Assembly: GCA_000827495.1 (NCBI GenBank)
Contig: KN817717.1
Location: forward strand, 1 to 45,331
Reading direction: 5' to 3'
From: Hypholoma sublateritium FD-334 SS-4
Taxonomy: Eukaryota; Basidiomycota; Agaricomycetes; Agaricales; Strophariaceae
DNA length: 45,331 bases
The notes beneath the pieces are model-generated. The model saw nothing but the letters and a program-made list of their open reading frames with translations, was not told where the DNA came from and ran no database searches. Both the position numbers and the translations under genes were made by a program. Of this stretch, positions 11,789 through 23,518 are shown one piece after another. The first letter of the stretch is position 1. Each line of letters begins with the position of its first letter.

Positions 11789-12013
11789 CTAGACCATGGC
11801 TGGAGCTGCTTTATTCTCGGCTACCCGGTCCCTACCAAGGTATTTCCGCACTGCGTCACACATTTTGCCGTAGTGCTCAAAACTTAAAGGAATATTACTT
11901 TTTAAAAATCTCAAATTCTCATCTAAGGTAGCAGTTGCATCTATCTTTCCAATATGCTTATAGGGGATCCCTTTCCACAGCATTGTGTCCAGGATAAACT
12001 GCGCACATAACAT
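11789..12013 (-). CDS. Short hypothetical ORF
   Basis: A 74-codon minus-strand frame beginning at an ATG and ending AENKAAPAMV. The middle (ENLRFLKSNIPLSFEHYGKM) has protein-like composition, but I recognise no family. An overlapping frame upstream (12211-11941) could be joined by an intron I cannot place. It may be a fragment of a lost host gene or a chance frame. Confidence 0.22.
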   Translation of the reverse strand: MLCAQFILDTMLWKGIPYKHIGKIDATATLDENLRFLKSNIPLSFEHYGKMCDAVRKYLGRDRVAENKAAPAMV

Positions 12014-12335
12014 TCTTTTCCATTAAATAATTGAACACATAGATAAAAGTAGGTTCTGGGGTGCACACCATACAATGATTTTAGGTTTTGGTATGTAACC
12101 CCTACGGAATTTACAGCTGTTGTGGTGTACATAGTATAAAACTACTGTTTTATATAATGGAATGTAATTCTTAGTATTTGATATGTGCATCATAGGAGCA
12201 GGATGGCTCAAGGTGTGGTCTGGAAGGTTTTTGGGGATGGTTTTTGGTACACTCTGCTCCCAGGTCTCAGGTATGATAAATCTACCAGCCTTGGTAATAT
12301 TTTAATAATATGTGGCGATATCTGTGGTGTACAGC

Positions 12336-12362
12336 GTGCACAGCACGGCGCGTGCTGTACAC
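12336..12362. repeat. GC-rich hairpin
   Basis: GTGCACAGCACG - GCG - CGTGCTGTACAC: a 12 bp inverted repeat with one mismatch and a 3-base loop. Additional TGTACAGCGT copies lie on both sides (about 12328 and 12364). It is not followed by a T-run, and its role is unknown. Confidence 0.6.
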
Positions 12363-13335
12363 TGTACAGCGTACGACTTATGTCCACGTATGTCATGTGG
12401 GGTCATGATCTAATCTAATTTATAGATTCACTTTTTCCCTAGCCATGGGCCACCTAGAATATCATGTCTGACACAAGTCTGACGTTGTAATTCATTGCAC
12501 GGGCCTTTTTCACTGTAAAAAACTGCCTCATAGAAGCTGGTACAGCCCCGCTCCGGGTCGCTACCTATTGTTTGTGGAAAAGTAGAAGAAACTAACTAAC
12601 ATTAGACACTTGTGCATTTTTAATGCACATTGCAGGCATGTAACTGGAAGATAAGGACTCTATACAGCACGGATAAGTAGGATACACGCCAATGACCTGC
12701 GTGCTGCTCCGCTAGAACCTCGAGGGCTAAGTAATGCAGAATTGATGCTAATTTTAATTGTGAGTCGCCTGAGCATACATGACAACCAGGCTGGATCGCT
12801 AGCAATCCAATTCGAGGCCAGGGGTGGTGCAAGATTTGTTTGGAAGACGTGTGCAGTGGGGCGTTCATGCGTCCTGTATCCATGTGTCCTTTCACAATAC
12901 ATCCCAGTGGGGGGCAGGTAAGGATGCGGCAAGGACACGGACCGAGTTAATTGACCACAAAAATACATCTTTTTCTCAATCTAACTCGTCTATTGTATCC
13001 AAGTCCGACTTCACCAACACAAGCTCTCTATGGTGGGCCATGAGTCATACATGTCCTGCTATTGTGAAGAGTGACTTAAATACATGAAATGCATCTTTGA
13101 ATTGGCTAGCAGACCACTGCTGCTCCTTGGAAATGCTTAGCCCACTCAGGAAAAATGTGGGAATCTAGCCTACTGCCATGTGCCACACAACAACGCCATC
13201 ACCATTCTGGCACGTTGTCATGCAGCTCCGTCTTTCCGGAATACTTGTGCTCTCTCAATCATCTTTTGTTTGTGCTCATGACGAGTACGCGCTCATCACC
13301 GTGCGCTCCACCGCTAGCTTCCCGAGCACATCCGC

Positions 13336-14229
13336 CAACAATGGTCACTGTAATTATACATGAAGTATGAGCAGTTGCCTAATAATGTTAATGCATCCCC
13401 AGGGGAAACTGCCCAAAAGCTTGGGTAGTTGCCCAGTAATGCATCATAGGGCAGTTGCCCAAGGGCCTGCCCATCATGCATGGCCTAGCCAACTGCCCAT
13501 AGCTTCCAAATGTAGGTGCTATATTTTACATAAGCTGGTCAAAAAATAGAAAAATAAGAAACAAATTGCTAAATTAGTAGAAAATTCAGAGCTATTCAAA
13601 TATACCAAAATCATCACTATAGGTGCCTTCTTTCTTTGGCAAAATGCAAATTAAATTTTTGAATGGCTGCTTATTTGCAAAAATAACCCCCTCAGAAAAT
13701 TATGAAATAATTTTTAAAATTCCCTAAAATTCATAAACTATCTGTATATGGAAAGAAATTTAGTGGTCTGTGCACAAAACAATGAGATAAGGGCCTTTTA
13801 TTATGTAAATATCAACTAGATTAGATGACTTTGCAATCTCATGTGCTGCTGCCTAAAAGATGGACTTGGGCCAAATTTGGCAAAGTCCAGCTTGGCCTTC
13901 CATTTTGGGCCTGGGTGTTATTCTCATGCTAGGCCTGGGCTGATGGCTATTATTTACATTTGTTTGGATTTGAGGCCAGAATATGACATGAGTGAGCCTG
14001 CACAATGTAAATAGAGGCAAGCAAGAGGTCACACACTGGGATTTTGATGCACATCAATGAGCAAACAAACAAGCACAGTCTTGCAATGCAGGCCAGGTAG
14101 TCTACATCGTAGTACCAAAATGCCCTCCAAATGCCTCTGTCAGAGGCCTTGAGAAGTTGCCCCTGGAGATGCATTAACATTAAATGGCAACTGCCCATAC
14201 TTCATATATGAATACAGCAGATACTGGTG
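13336..14229. mobile_element. B-family MITE (B2)
   Basis: 894 bp non-coding element with inverted ends: left CAACAATGGTCACTGTAATT, right (minus strand) CACCAGTATCTGCTGTATTC. It carries several GGGCAGTTGCC motifs near each end and is collinear with B1 (inverted) and B3 (direct). I count a single CG dinucleotide inside it (around 14108). No matching target duplication is visible. Confidence 0.82.
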
Positions 14230-14382
14230 GTGCAATGCCTGCTGCTCGGAGGTCTACAACTCTTCAGTGTTGTGCACACCCTTCTTGTGTGCCATCTCCT
14301 GCTTGCTTGATGTAGCAAACACAATGAGATTGAGAAACTTGTGTACCTCATGCAACTCACCAGCTAACTGCCACGAATGCCG

Positions 14383-16050
14383 CACCAATCTATACTGCTA
14401 GTTTCATGTATGATACATGGGCAGTTGCCCAAGTAGTCCCATACATTCCCAGGGGCAACTGCCCAAGCTCTTGGGCAGTTGCCCAAGAGCAGTTTCCAGC
14501 ACCAAGCACTGACACTGGGTCCTCAGATGGCCTGATATTTTGGACAGCTGCCCAGCATGTTTTCTGGCACCAGCTGGCATGTAGCTGAGTTTGAAAAAAT
14601 GCCTGTGCTGTGCCAACTTGCCATCATAAAAAATTCCCACACATCTCAAAAAAGCAAAATTCACTGATTTTGTGATTAGATCTTAGGTGGGCACATCAAA
14701 TATTCCCACACTCCCAAAAAAAAAAGCAGTCAGAATGGCTACTTTCACTATACATATGCCTGTATTTCAATAATGAATAGACCGAATCCCTCCATTCTTG
14801 CTGGGATAGCTCTTTTATATTTATTAGAAATTTTGCTCAATATCTTTATGAATATTTTACTTCAGCACCCCAAATTTTGATACTGGGATCAGTCAATCTA
14901 TATCTTCGATTTGGTAGTCTGATTTTGTGAATAGATGAAGTGGAAGGTGGTGAATAGCCTGCTAATTTTGTTTTTTTGCTTATTTTGCTTATCACCAAGA
15001 TTGACCATTTAATATCTCAATTAATACTGACCCCCATGGTCCCATCTTTCACCAGCATCAACAATACATCTATATCTTCCAAACTACACCCTGATTTTGG
15101 GTGTAGGGCAAGTGGGAGGGGCAGGAGGAAGCATGTATCATCATGTAGTCNGAGTTGGGAATGATTTGTAAGCAGANTCAACCATAATGTCACCTCCTCA
15201 ATTGCTTCACCAATACCTGCCACATTCACCTATAAAAAATATATTCTGAATCTCCTCATTCATAGCTTTCAGGTGATATCAATTTTATGTCAGGAACTAT
15301 TCTAGAAGTGCAGCAAACTTTACTTTTTTGGGCCTGTGGCACATGCTGATCAAATACTAATGGTAGCATCATTCTCCTTCCTCCCAGCATAGATAAAAGT
15401 CTACTTCTGTCAATTCTTGGAGGATTTCCTTCAAATCTTTTAGATAGTGCGATGGTAGTATATAACTATATGGCTGTGGTGTTTATACAGCAGATCAAGT
15501 AAGTTGAATGGGTGAAAACTCCGAAGTACACCATCTCCTCCTTCCCCTTTTGAATGATTAGCTTGTTTCATGGTCAATTTTGATTAAACAGACATGCTAA
15601 GACATGTGTTAGAAAGGTATTTATTAGGTCTAAATATCTGCACTGTGATTGATAGAATAGCTGCTTTTATGACGAAGTTATTCACTGAGCAAGTAGAACA
15701 GAATCACAGATGAACCTTAATTGCCTCTGCTGTCACCCTTGCTTCTGGGTCTGATTTAATGGTTGAATTAGGTGGATATGGCTATTATCTAAAGCTTTGG
15801 TCCGACAAAATTTGAATATCTGCTCAAATGACTTTTCCATAAACTATCTATGGATGTATACTTTAAATACTGTATTTTGAACATTGTACAATGATTAGAA
15901 AATGCTCCAAGATGTGGTAGACAGCATTGAAACCACATTTAAAATCCGCACAACCTCAGTAAACAGCTAAGGAATTTGAGCAGAACTGACTGAGATAGAT
16001 GGGCAAATGCAATGAAATAGGTAAGGAGCATTCATGTTATGGATCACTCA
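14383..16050. mobile_element. A-family foldback element, left arm (A3)
   Basis: Starts CACCAATCTATACTGCTAG and runs through the same sequence order as the left arm of A-full: GGGCAGTTGCCCAAG motifs, a TTGAAAAAATGCCTGTGCTG block, the CACCCTGATTTTGGGTGTAG block and the AAAACTCCGAAGTACACC block. It ends at the palindrome centre (GATCACTCA, 16050), where the gypsy-2 5' region begins. The right arm is absent. It has no coding potential. Confidence 0.75.
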
Positions 16051-16464
16051 ACATTCTCTCGACCCAACACCTATTCTCCACGTGACCTCAGGTCCCTTGA
16101 TCTCTTCTGTTTCCCTTCCCACTCCTCCATCCCCTTACCTACCTCTTTTGCTATGTACCAAAGATGGTCTATGCACATGTAACTGTAGTATAAAAAGGGT
16201 CACATTTCTATCATGCAACCCAGCTTTTAATTCAGTGTTTTAACCTGTCTTTTGGAGTTCTCATATTCCGAGACTCGTGCTTCTCATGCCTCGTCACATA
16301 TTTTGACATTTTGACACTACACTTTGAAAGAAGAACTTTACTCTCTTAACTTTACTCTCAACAATGATACTTAGGATCATCCAGGCTTGATCACCCAGGA
16401 CTTCCAGGTACATCTCCAACTTTATTTCTTTCACTAACTACATTTGTGTAAAGAGATTCCAAAA
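16051..16464 (+). promoter_or_regulatory. Gypsy-2 5' region (partial LTR and leader) with TATA box
   Basis: Lies between the A3 arm and the gag start. TATAAAAAGG at 16189-16198 is a good TATA box, followed by C/T-rich transcribed-leader-like sequence. This is probably the U3-R-U5 part of a 5' LTR, but I cannot fix its TG...CA ends or a primer-binding site, and no 3' LTR is in the window for comparison. Confidence 0.45.
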
Positions 16465-17853
16465 ATGGCAAATGAACAGCGCACGCATTTTATATCATGA
16501 TATACGGACACAGACACTGAATCCATGTTGGGAAGACATGAGGTGACTCGTATCCCAGTCCCCAAGAAGGGGACGTCTGCTAAAGCAAAGGTCATTGTTC
16601 CTAACACTAACACTATCAAACCTGGAGTGGGTACAGCATTAGGTGTGACTGCCGTGCTCAGGGAGCCGCAGGCGAAAGCAATGGATCAGAATGATCCGCC
16701 TGCTGATACACGTGGGCAACCCGGAAGGGGCCGTCCTGCAGAGCGCGAGGCCAGCACTGTAGTCAAAAATGCCACCGCCTCGGATGAGGGAGTAGCAGAA
16801 AACTTAATGCAGAAATTAAGTCCTGCATTCAATAGGATTTTCAATCGTTTGGAGTACCTCAAAAATTTAATGAATGAAAACTCGAATGTGGATAAAATGA
16901 TCTCAAGAATTGAGCCTGAAACCTTTGACAAACCGAAAGGGAAAGGAAAGGCTACAGACCCTAAAGAGTGGGGTAACCTAAACATTCCTGCCAAGGAATT
17001 AAATATTAATGTACAGAAGAAGATGCTAAAAGAGTATGACAAACCTCTGCATCTCAATACTCCAGCCATCACCAAGACATTTGGTGATGATGATGGTGCC
17101 AAAGCGTGCATGAATGAACTATACGGAGCCTATATTAAGGAACAGGCGTGGGTTGAAGCAAGTAAACACTGCACCATCAAGATGTGCATTGCAGATAGCC
17201 CCATCTCGCGGGACATGGAGTACTTTATTGGACTTGGTGCCAGATTTGAAATGCCCAAGCTAGCGCGTCGAGTGGACAATTTGTTGCCAAGTGCGCAACT
17301 TAATAAAAAAATAGCCTTGTTGCTTGGCACTTAGCTGAGGCAGGACCACTGTCTGGTCTGCCCAGCTGTGTGATGCTGCTAGAGTTTTTTGAAACGGCCA
17401 ATGCAGCCACCGGACAGTTGGTTCAGTGCTTCAGGCCTTTAGTGCCCATGGAAATAAACAAGTATCATGGGGATGAGGACCCTGTGAAATTTCTTAAGTT
17501 TGTCACTCAGTGCAAACAATTTGTGCGCGAGGCTGGATTAGTGCCCGAGGATCATGTGGCACACTGTGCTAACTGAGAGAACTCTGTTAAAAGCCAATAA
17601 CAGCAATTATTATAAGTTCAATAAGAAATCATTTAACAATGATTGGATGCCAAAGCAGAGTGATTACCACTCTAAGAATAACACTGCCAAGGGTGCCGAT
17701 GGGAGCTTTAAGAAATTACATTTTGGGAGTTCAGATAAGAAACCTTGGGTCAAGAAAGAATCCCAAGACAATTATAAGAATAATAAAGACAAAGCATTTA
17801 ATTGCTTCAATTGTGGTGACAAAGGGCATATCAGCCAAAACTGCCCAATCTAA
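16465..17853 (+). pseudogene. Ty3/gypsy gag (gypsy-2), degraded
   Basis: Gag forms the virus-like particle and binds element RNA. The likely start is ATG at 16465 (MANEQRTHFIS), interrupted by TGA at 16498-16500 and continuing in the same frame to TAG at 17332-17334. A second frame (from about 17350) holds the gag core LLEFFETANAATGQLV...PVKFLKFVTQCKQFV. A third part (17560-17853) ends in a CCHC zinc knuckle, CFNCGDKGHISQNC. Frameshifts and apparent loss between the core and the knuckle make this non-functional as it stands. It lies upstream of the protease in the normal gag-pol order. Confidence 0.85.
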
Positions 17854-19333
17854 TAAACCTCATGAAGGTTTGAGTGGGCACGCCAAGTCTTTTAATATCG
17901 AAGTCATTGCAGACAAAGAAGAATTGGCCACTCAGGAAGAGAGCCCAGACTCCTATTACATTAACGTAAAGTCTCTCATATGCAAGATGGCGGAACTTGA
18001 GGATGCTGAGCACACAGGCTTGACCATTTTCACTGACAATGATTTATTGAATGAGGACTATCCTCTATGTTACAAGTATGATCACAAGTCTACTTTAGCT
18101 GAGAATACAGAATGCTTGTTCCCACCAAAAGGTCTTGACAACAATGGCAGCATGAATGATTACCTGTGTGATCTGTTAACCATAGAATTGACCAAGGGTG
18201 TGCCTTACCCAGGTGATCCTGCCTTGGATCCTGAACTGGGCAAGCCGCGTTTTTGCATGGTTATGGATCAATTCACGAATGATGACTTGTTGTTGCCTGT
18301 TGCCCTTGCTGAGAACCGCGCATTCCATATAGCATGTTGGTATGCAATTAATATGGCCCACACCAGGAAGGTGTGAGTCCGAAAGATTGAACTGCACTGA
18401 TATGCAGCACACGCAGGTCTTGTAGGTCCTGCTGAAAATGTCTTGTGGCACTTAAGCAAGAACAAATCATTTGTTGCATGGTGCATTGGAACAGATGCTT
18501 TGAGGAATATATACCCCTTGCGATTCACTTGGCAGGGACGCACCGCTAGCGCTGGCGCTAATCTACAGCAAACTTTGTGGGATATTGACCTTGGCAAGGA
18601 ATTTGTGTTTCCATCAGATGAGTCCATCAGTAATCTGAGGTGGAATATACACATCTGGTACCAGAGATGCCTACAACATTATTTGCAGTTGCAATACAGC
18701 CCCAAGAAGCAGTATCTGTTGGATCTTCATGGACTGTTTGCACTGTGGGATGCGCCGGATGTGGTGTTGGGTTACAAGTCCTCATTGGATATTGGTTACT
18801 CGTCTGACAATGATGATGATGTCTGGACAGATTCATGGTCAGATAGCTTTGCTGGGGGCAGCACCGGATTTGCTGAATACATGACATGCAAGGGCTTACT
18901 ATCATATTTAACTTGTGCAGCGGCACATGCCACAGAGCCATCTCCAATGCTTCCAAGCGTGCAGCGCAATGCGGCACTTACAAAGCATCTGTCTCGGGTG
19001 GTGCCTACAACAATCACAGTGGTGGTCTTGATAAATGGGCAGCCTGCTTGAGCATTAATTGACACAGGTTCACTGTGTGACTTCATGTCATCAGCATTGG
19101 TGGATCAATTGAAATTGAAACGGCAGGAGCTCGCCACACTGCTTACTGTGCAGCTCGCAGTCTTTGGATCATGATCTGAGGTTAATTATCAGGTCAACGC
19201 ACAAATCATATATCAAGGGATTAATGAGACATGTACCTTTGACATTATAAATCTATCAAGTTATGACTTGATCCTTGATACTCCTTTTCTATACCAACAT
19301 CAGGTTATGGTTGGTTTTGATGAGACTCATATT
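17854..19333 (+). pseudogene. Gypsy-2 gag-pol linker and aspartic protease
   Basis: After the zinc knuckle the frame shifts. A linker (acidic, e.g. TGLTIFTDNDLLNEDYPLC) runs to 18376 and a second stretch runs 18443-19051. The retropepsin follows: ALIDTGSLCDFMSSALVDQL, with the catalytic DTG at 19061-19069, and SSYDLILDTPFLYQHQVMVG near the C-terminus. The protease cuts the Gag-Pol precursor. It is broken by TGA at 19049-19051 and 19172-19174, both at positions where Arg is expected, and is cut off at 19333 by D2. The DTG triad itself is intact. Confidence 0.8.
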
Positions 19334-21212
19334 CAACCATAGCTGTGGTATTTAAACATCAAATATGGGTAGCTGCCTAACTATATTCATGCATCCACAA
19401 GAGTAGTTGCCTGCTGCCTTGGGCAACTCCCCAAAAGTAACTTGCAGCCTAAATTATTTACATTAAGAGCTTGCAGAGTGGGCAATGACCCAGTGCCATT
19501 TTCTGGCATAAAGTGGCATGTGGCTGAGTTTGAAAAAAAAAGAATAAAAAGGTGGCAAGGCCGGCTTGAGAGCATGAAAAATTCCCATGGTCAGTCAAAA
19601 ATGCGAAAATTGCCCAAAAAATAAAATCTAATAGAAACACAGCCAGCTGCCCATTTCTTCTGCTTAAAATAGATTTGACTATTGCTAAATTAAGATATAG
19701 GTGGCTTCAAGGCTTGCAAAATTCCCACGGTCCCTCAAAATTGCGAAATTTTTAAAAATACACTTAGCTGCTGATTTCTCTTGGCTAAAGATAGAAATAC
19801 CTAGTACTATTTTGGAATATAATCTAAAAATAAAAAAAAACCAAAAATGTAGGCTCTGTCTCACACTTTGCAAATGTGCCAAAATTATATAAATAGCATT
19901 TTTCCTTATTGAGAAAAATGCAAAACATCTGCGAAAAGCTGGTGGTGAATTTATAAATAGAAACACAAATTACAAAGAAATTCAGAAAAAATCACCTAAA
20001 AATGCGAAATATTTATAGCTTTCTAAATGTACCCTCATGTCCTTATTTGGTGCTTTCTTATTGCACAATTCTCACTGATGGTGGCATTATTCCGCCTTTC
20101 TTCACAACAAATTAAACTGTAACCCTATCAATTCTTTATGGATCACCTTCAAATCTTTCAGATAAAAATTTGGAAGCTCCCAGCTATGTACTTGAGGTGT
20201 ATACATAGCAGATTAAACAAATTTAATATGTAAAAACTCCCATCTACACTGATGGTGGCATCATTCCTCTTCTCCTCCCAGCACAGATAAGAGTCTACTT
20301 CTGTCAATTCTTGATGGATTACCTTCAAATCTTTTAGATAAGGCCATGGTAGTACCTATCTATATAGTTGTTATATTTGTATAGCAGACCAAGGATGTNT
20401 TGCAGGTGAAAACTCCAAAGTAGACTACCATCTCCTCCTTCTATTGAATGATTAGCTTGTTTCATAGTCAATTCTGCTCGGATAAACATGTTATAATATG
20501 CGTTAAAAAGATCTTTACAAGGTCTAAATAGTTGTACTGTGATCAATAAAATAGCTGTATTATTGATAGAGATGAGCACTAGGCAGGTAGATCAGAATGC
20601 CAGATGTATCTCAATTTACTTGGCTGTTAGCAATAATGCTGGGCCTTATTCAATGATTCAAATAGGTGACTATGGCTATTTTATAACCCTTCCTAATCAT
20701 GGAATTAAAATATATGGTCAGATGGCTTTTCCATAAAGTTTCTATAGATGTACGCTTAAAATACTGTATTTTAGACATTGTGCGACGATAAATGAACGGC
20801 GTAGAACATTATAGATAGCATTAGAACTGCATTAACAGTGCGCACATCCTCAAAAAAACAGCTAAGAAATCCGAGCAGAACTGACTGAGATAGATAGGCA
20901 AATGCAATGAAATTGATAGGAGGCCATCACTTGCTGATCACTCACAACAAATCACCCACCTCCCAGCAGTCCTGCTTCTTTTCATCTGCTTCTGATATTC
21001 TTGAGGTTATCCTTGTGCATAGATAATGTTTTCCTCTTAGCACTAAAGCATAGTAGTACGTACCTCTGGTACTTAGAAGCAATAGGATTGCTGAGATAAA
21101 GCTGGTGGTTGAGAGAATGGGTGTAAGTGACCAGCAAGTGATGGCCTCCTACCAATTTAATTGCATTTGCCTATCTATCTCAGTCAGTTCTGCTCAGATT
21201 TCTTAGCTGTTT
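19334..21212. mobile_element. Palindromic foldback element D2 inside gypsy-2
   Basis: Begins CAACCATAGCTGTGG right after the protease. The left arm runs to about 20945, a 175 bp unique spacer follows, and the right arm returns from about 21121 (GTGACCAGCAAGTGATGGCC, the inverse of the sequence near 20935). The right arm is cut at 21212 after only about 90 bp, where gypsy RNase H sequence starts. The missing right arm and the missing gypsy RT were probably lost in one deletion. No coding content; one ambiguous base near 20399. Confidence 0.75.
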
Positions 21213-22495
21213 TTGGCAAATAAATGCCATGATCGTTATAGATGCCCAATCGATCACTCGGAGGGTGCGGCGCCTATTAATAGGGGAGGTCAGAGTGGCT
21301 GTTTCTGGGCCGTTTCTTACTCGTTTCTCAAGTCGTTTCTCAACCATTTCTGGCGATTGATGTTACATTGGAAACAGCCCAGAAACAACATCAACTCTGA
21401 ACCCCCCATTTCTGCAGTACATGCACAGTCCATGCTAAAGTTGCTTCTGCGTGATATCAAATGGCCCCGAGTCTGACCAAAGCCCATAGATTTTGGGGCA
21501 AGCTGCAACACGAAAAGCCTTCTTGCTGCCTGTTTTTCAATTTCATTATTCTTATTGAAAAAAAATCTTGCACTGTATTGGCTTATGAAGGTATTTCATC
21601 TGAATACTTGATACTCTGAAGGCACATATACATCATCTACATAACAACTCAGAAATTTGTTGAGGAGATTTGACAGGAGAGCAGGGATTTCAAAAAGATC
21701 ACTCTCAAAGATCTACAATTACTTACATTTAATTATTTAATTACATTTATAATTATCAATATATATAAATTGTCCAGTAAAGAGCAAGAAACGAGAGAGA
21801 AATGACAGCACAGAAATGGTTTCTGGAGGCAGGAGCAACTCCAGAGTCCGTCCTGAGTTGTTTCCTGTTCTCAGTCGTTTCTGGCACTTTGTCATTTCTC
21901 CCACACATTTGATGCTTCCAGAAACAACTCAGAAACGAAAGTCAGAAACGGCCCAGAAACGGCCACTCTGACCTCCCCTAATGTTGTGACTGATGGGTGT
22001 ATTACCGGAATTGCTAGCATTGTCAGCCAGGGTGCTGATTGGAAAACAGCACCTGTTGCGGCATTTTACTCCGCAAAACTGAGCCCAGCTCAGCAGAGCT
22101 ACCCAGTTCACGAAATAGAAATATTAGCTGGTCTGGAGACCATGATGCATTATCGGGACATACTATTGGGAGTTTCTTTCCGGTGGTATATGGACCACAA
22201 AGGACTTATCACTTGTTTGATGCACTGCAACGTGTCCAGATGAAGGGCGCGTTGGCTGGAACATTTAAGCATGTTTGACTTTAAAGTCATACATGTACCT
22301 GGCAAGAAAAATATCCTTAGTGATGCCTTGTCACAAATCTATTCAAACAACGCACCTGGAACAGTGCGCTCTGCTAGTAAATATACAGAGTATGACATTA
22401 CCTGGGACTCTATGGGTGCAGCAATTGTGCACGCACCGGTACTTGTTGGCCTTGAAGCATGTGCTGCGACGGCAGTTAATTTTGTTGGTTGACAC
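21213..22495 (+). pseudogene. Gypsy-2 RNase H, split by MITE E
   Basis: RNase H degrades the RNA strand during reverse transcription. The first residues (CPIDHSEGAAPIN) lie at 21240-21281. The domain resumes after the MITE with VVTDGCITGIASIVSQG (catalytic Asp), then AFYSAKLSPAQQSYPVHEIE (Glu), YMDHKGL (Asp) and, after a TGA at about 22241 where Arg is expected, the connection FKVIHVPGKKNILSDAL. Removing the MITE at its duplicated target restores PIN-VVTDG in frame. The preceding RT is missing. Confidence 0.83.
21282..21979. mobile_element. MITE E with GTTTCT-rich inverted ends
   Basis: 698 bp element. The left end AGGGGAGGTCAGAGTGGC and the same 18 bases on the minus strand at the right continue as an inverted repeat of about 35 bp with one difference. 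Subterminal GTTTCT/AGAAAC motifs are dense (TTTCTGGGCCGTTTC). The flanking duplication is AAT, or up to TAAT (21278-21281 and 21979-21982). The short duplication is compatible with a PIF/Harbinger-type element, but the superfamily is not proven. It has no coding capacity. Confidence 0.85.
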
Positions 22496-23518
22496 TCTAA
22501 GTGAGTGGCAGAAAGGGCGGGTGCTGAGACTCATTGTCCTGAGACATCTGATGAATTCGCTGTGTGTGTAAAGGATTCTTTTCAGTTGAAAGGACCTGAC
22601 ACTTCCAAGAGGCTCATCATTAAAATTCCTGTTTAGGGATCTAGCAAAACTGTTGTTGACAAAGATGATGTTGACGTACCACCTCCAATTAACCTTGCAA
22701 AGGAGGTATCTGGCATTGATGTGCTGGCTGCTGTGTGCATCAAGTACTCGGACGACACTTTCTTCAGGCCTATTGTTGAAAAACCTGAGGAGTTCAAAAA
22801 ATTTCAGTACGACAAGACTGAGCGCCTGCTCTACCTGCTGCAGAGTAATGAACAGTTGCTATGCTTACCTAATGTGAAAATTGACGACCGCGCCGTGCAT
22901 GAAGTGGTCATCTCGGAAGCACACCGTCTACTGGCGCACTTGGGGTCTGGCACCTTTAATGCCATCATGACAATAATAGATCTGTTCTCAGGAATAGTAC
23001 ACCTGGTGCCTAGCCGCACAGATTATACAGCCAAGCAGGTGGCTGAATTGGTGTTTACAGAGGTGTATAAATTACATGGGTTACCTAGAATCATTGTAAG
23101 TGACTGGGACCCTCTGTTCACAAGCCATTTCTAGGCAGAACTGTACAAATTGATTGGAACAAAGCTCCGCATGTCAAGTGCCTTCCACCCGCAGTCTGAT
23201 GGTGTTACAGAGCATGCAAATAAAACTCTGGGTCAGATGCTTCATGTGTGTGTAGCTGCGGACCAGAGGAATTGGGTGTTACAGCTGGCCGCAATTGAAT
23301 TTGCTATAGATTCTTTTCACTCTGAGAGCACTGGTTACGCGCCATTCTTTTTGAATACAGGGCGCATGCCTCAATCTTTTATTTGGGAAAAAGACCAACC
23401 ATCTGATTTTCCAGATGTCTGGACCTTCATAAAGCATATGCGGGCCGCAATTATGTGTGCGCACAATTGTCTGATTGCTGCGCATGTCAAGTTTATTCGC
23501 AATGCAAATAGGAAACGG
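22496..23518 (+). pseudogene. Gypsy-2 integrase, catalytic part with internal deletion
   Basis: Integrase inserts the cDNA into chromosomes. The pre-integrase region reads FFRPIVEKPEEFKKFQYD and AVHEVVISEAHRLLAHLG, then jumps directly to GTFNAIMTIIDLFSGIVHLV. The rest of the HHCC zinc finger and the first catalytic Asp segment are therefore deleted (near 22950). The later core is readable: KLHGLPRIIVSDWDPLFTSH with the second Asp, a TAG at 23132-23134 in place of Trp, then SSAFHPQSDGVTEHANKTLG with the catalytic Glu. VSDWD and TEHANKT carry Trp and His where family members have Arg. It is not functional. Confidence 0.85.

Larger units (their letters stand above)
10624..13335. other. Spacer between B1 and B2, no recognised gene
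   Basis: 2.7 kb with mixed composition. 11160-11340 is C/T-rich with CAC/CTC runs and could be old promoter or leader sequence. 11560-11770 is CpG-richer than the MITEs nearby. Minus-strand open frames at 12013-11789 and 12968-12620 lack motifs I know. I see no transposon ends, tRNA or splice pattern that lets me call a gene. Confidence 0.5.

Noticed and set aside
13370..13500. CRISPR-like or short tandem array of GGGCAGTTGCC
   Set aside because: Spacing is irregular, both orientations occur and the genome is eukaryotic; it fits transposon subterminal repeats.
21213..21476. 87-codon frame starting before MITE E
   Set aside because: Only its first third is gypsy RNase H; the rest runs into the MITE and is chance.
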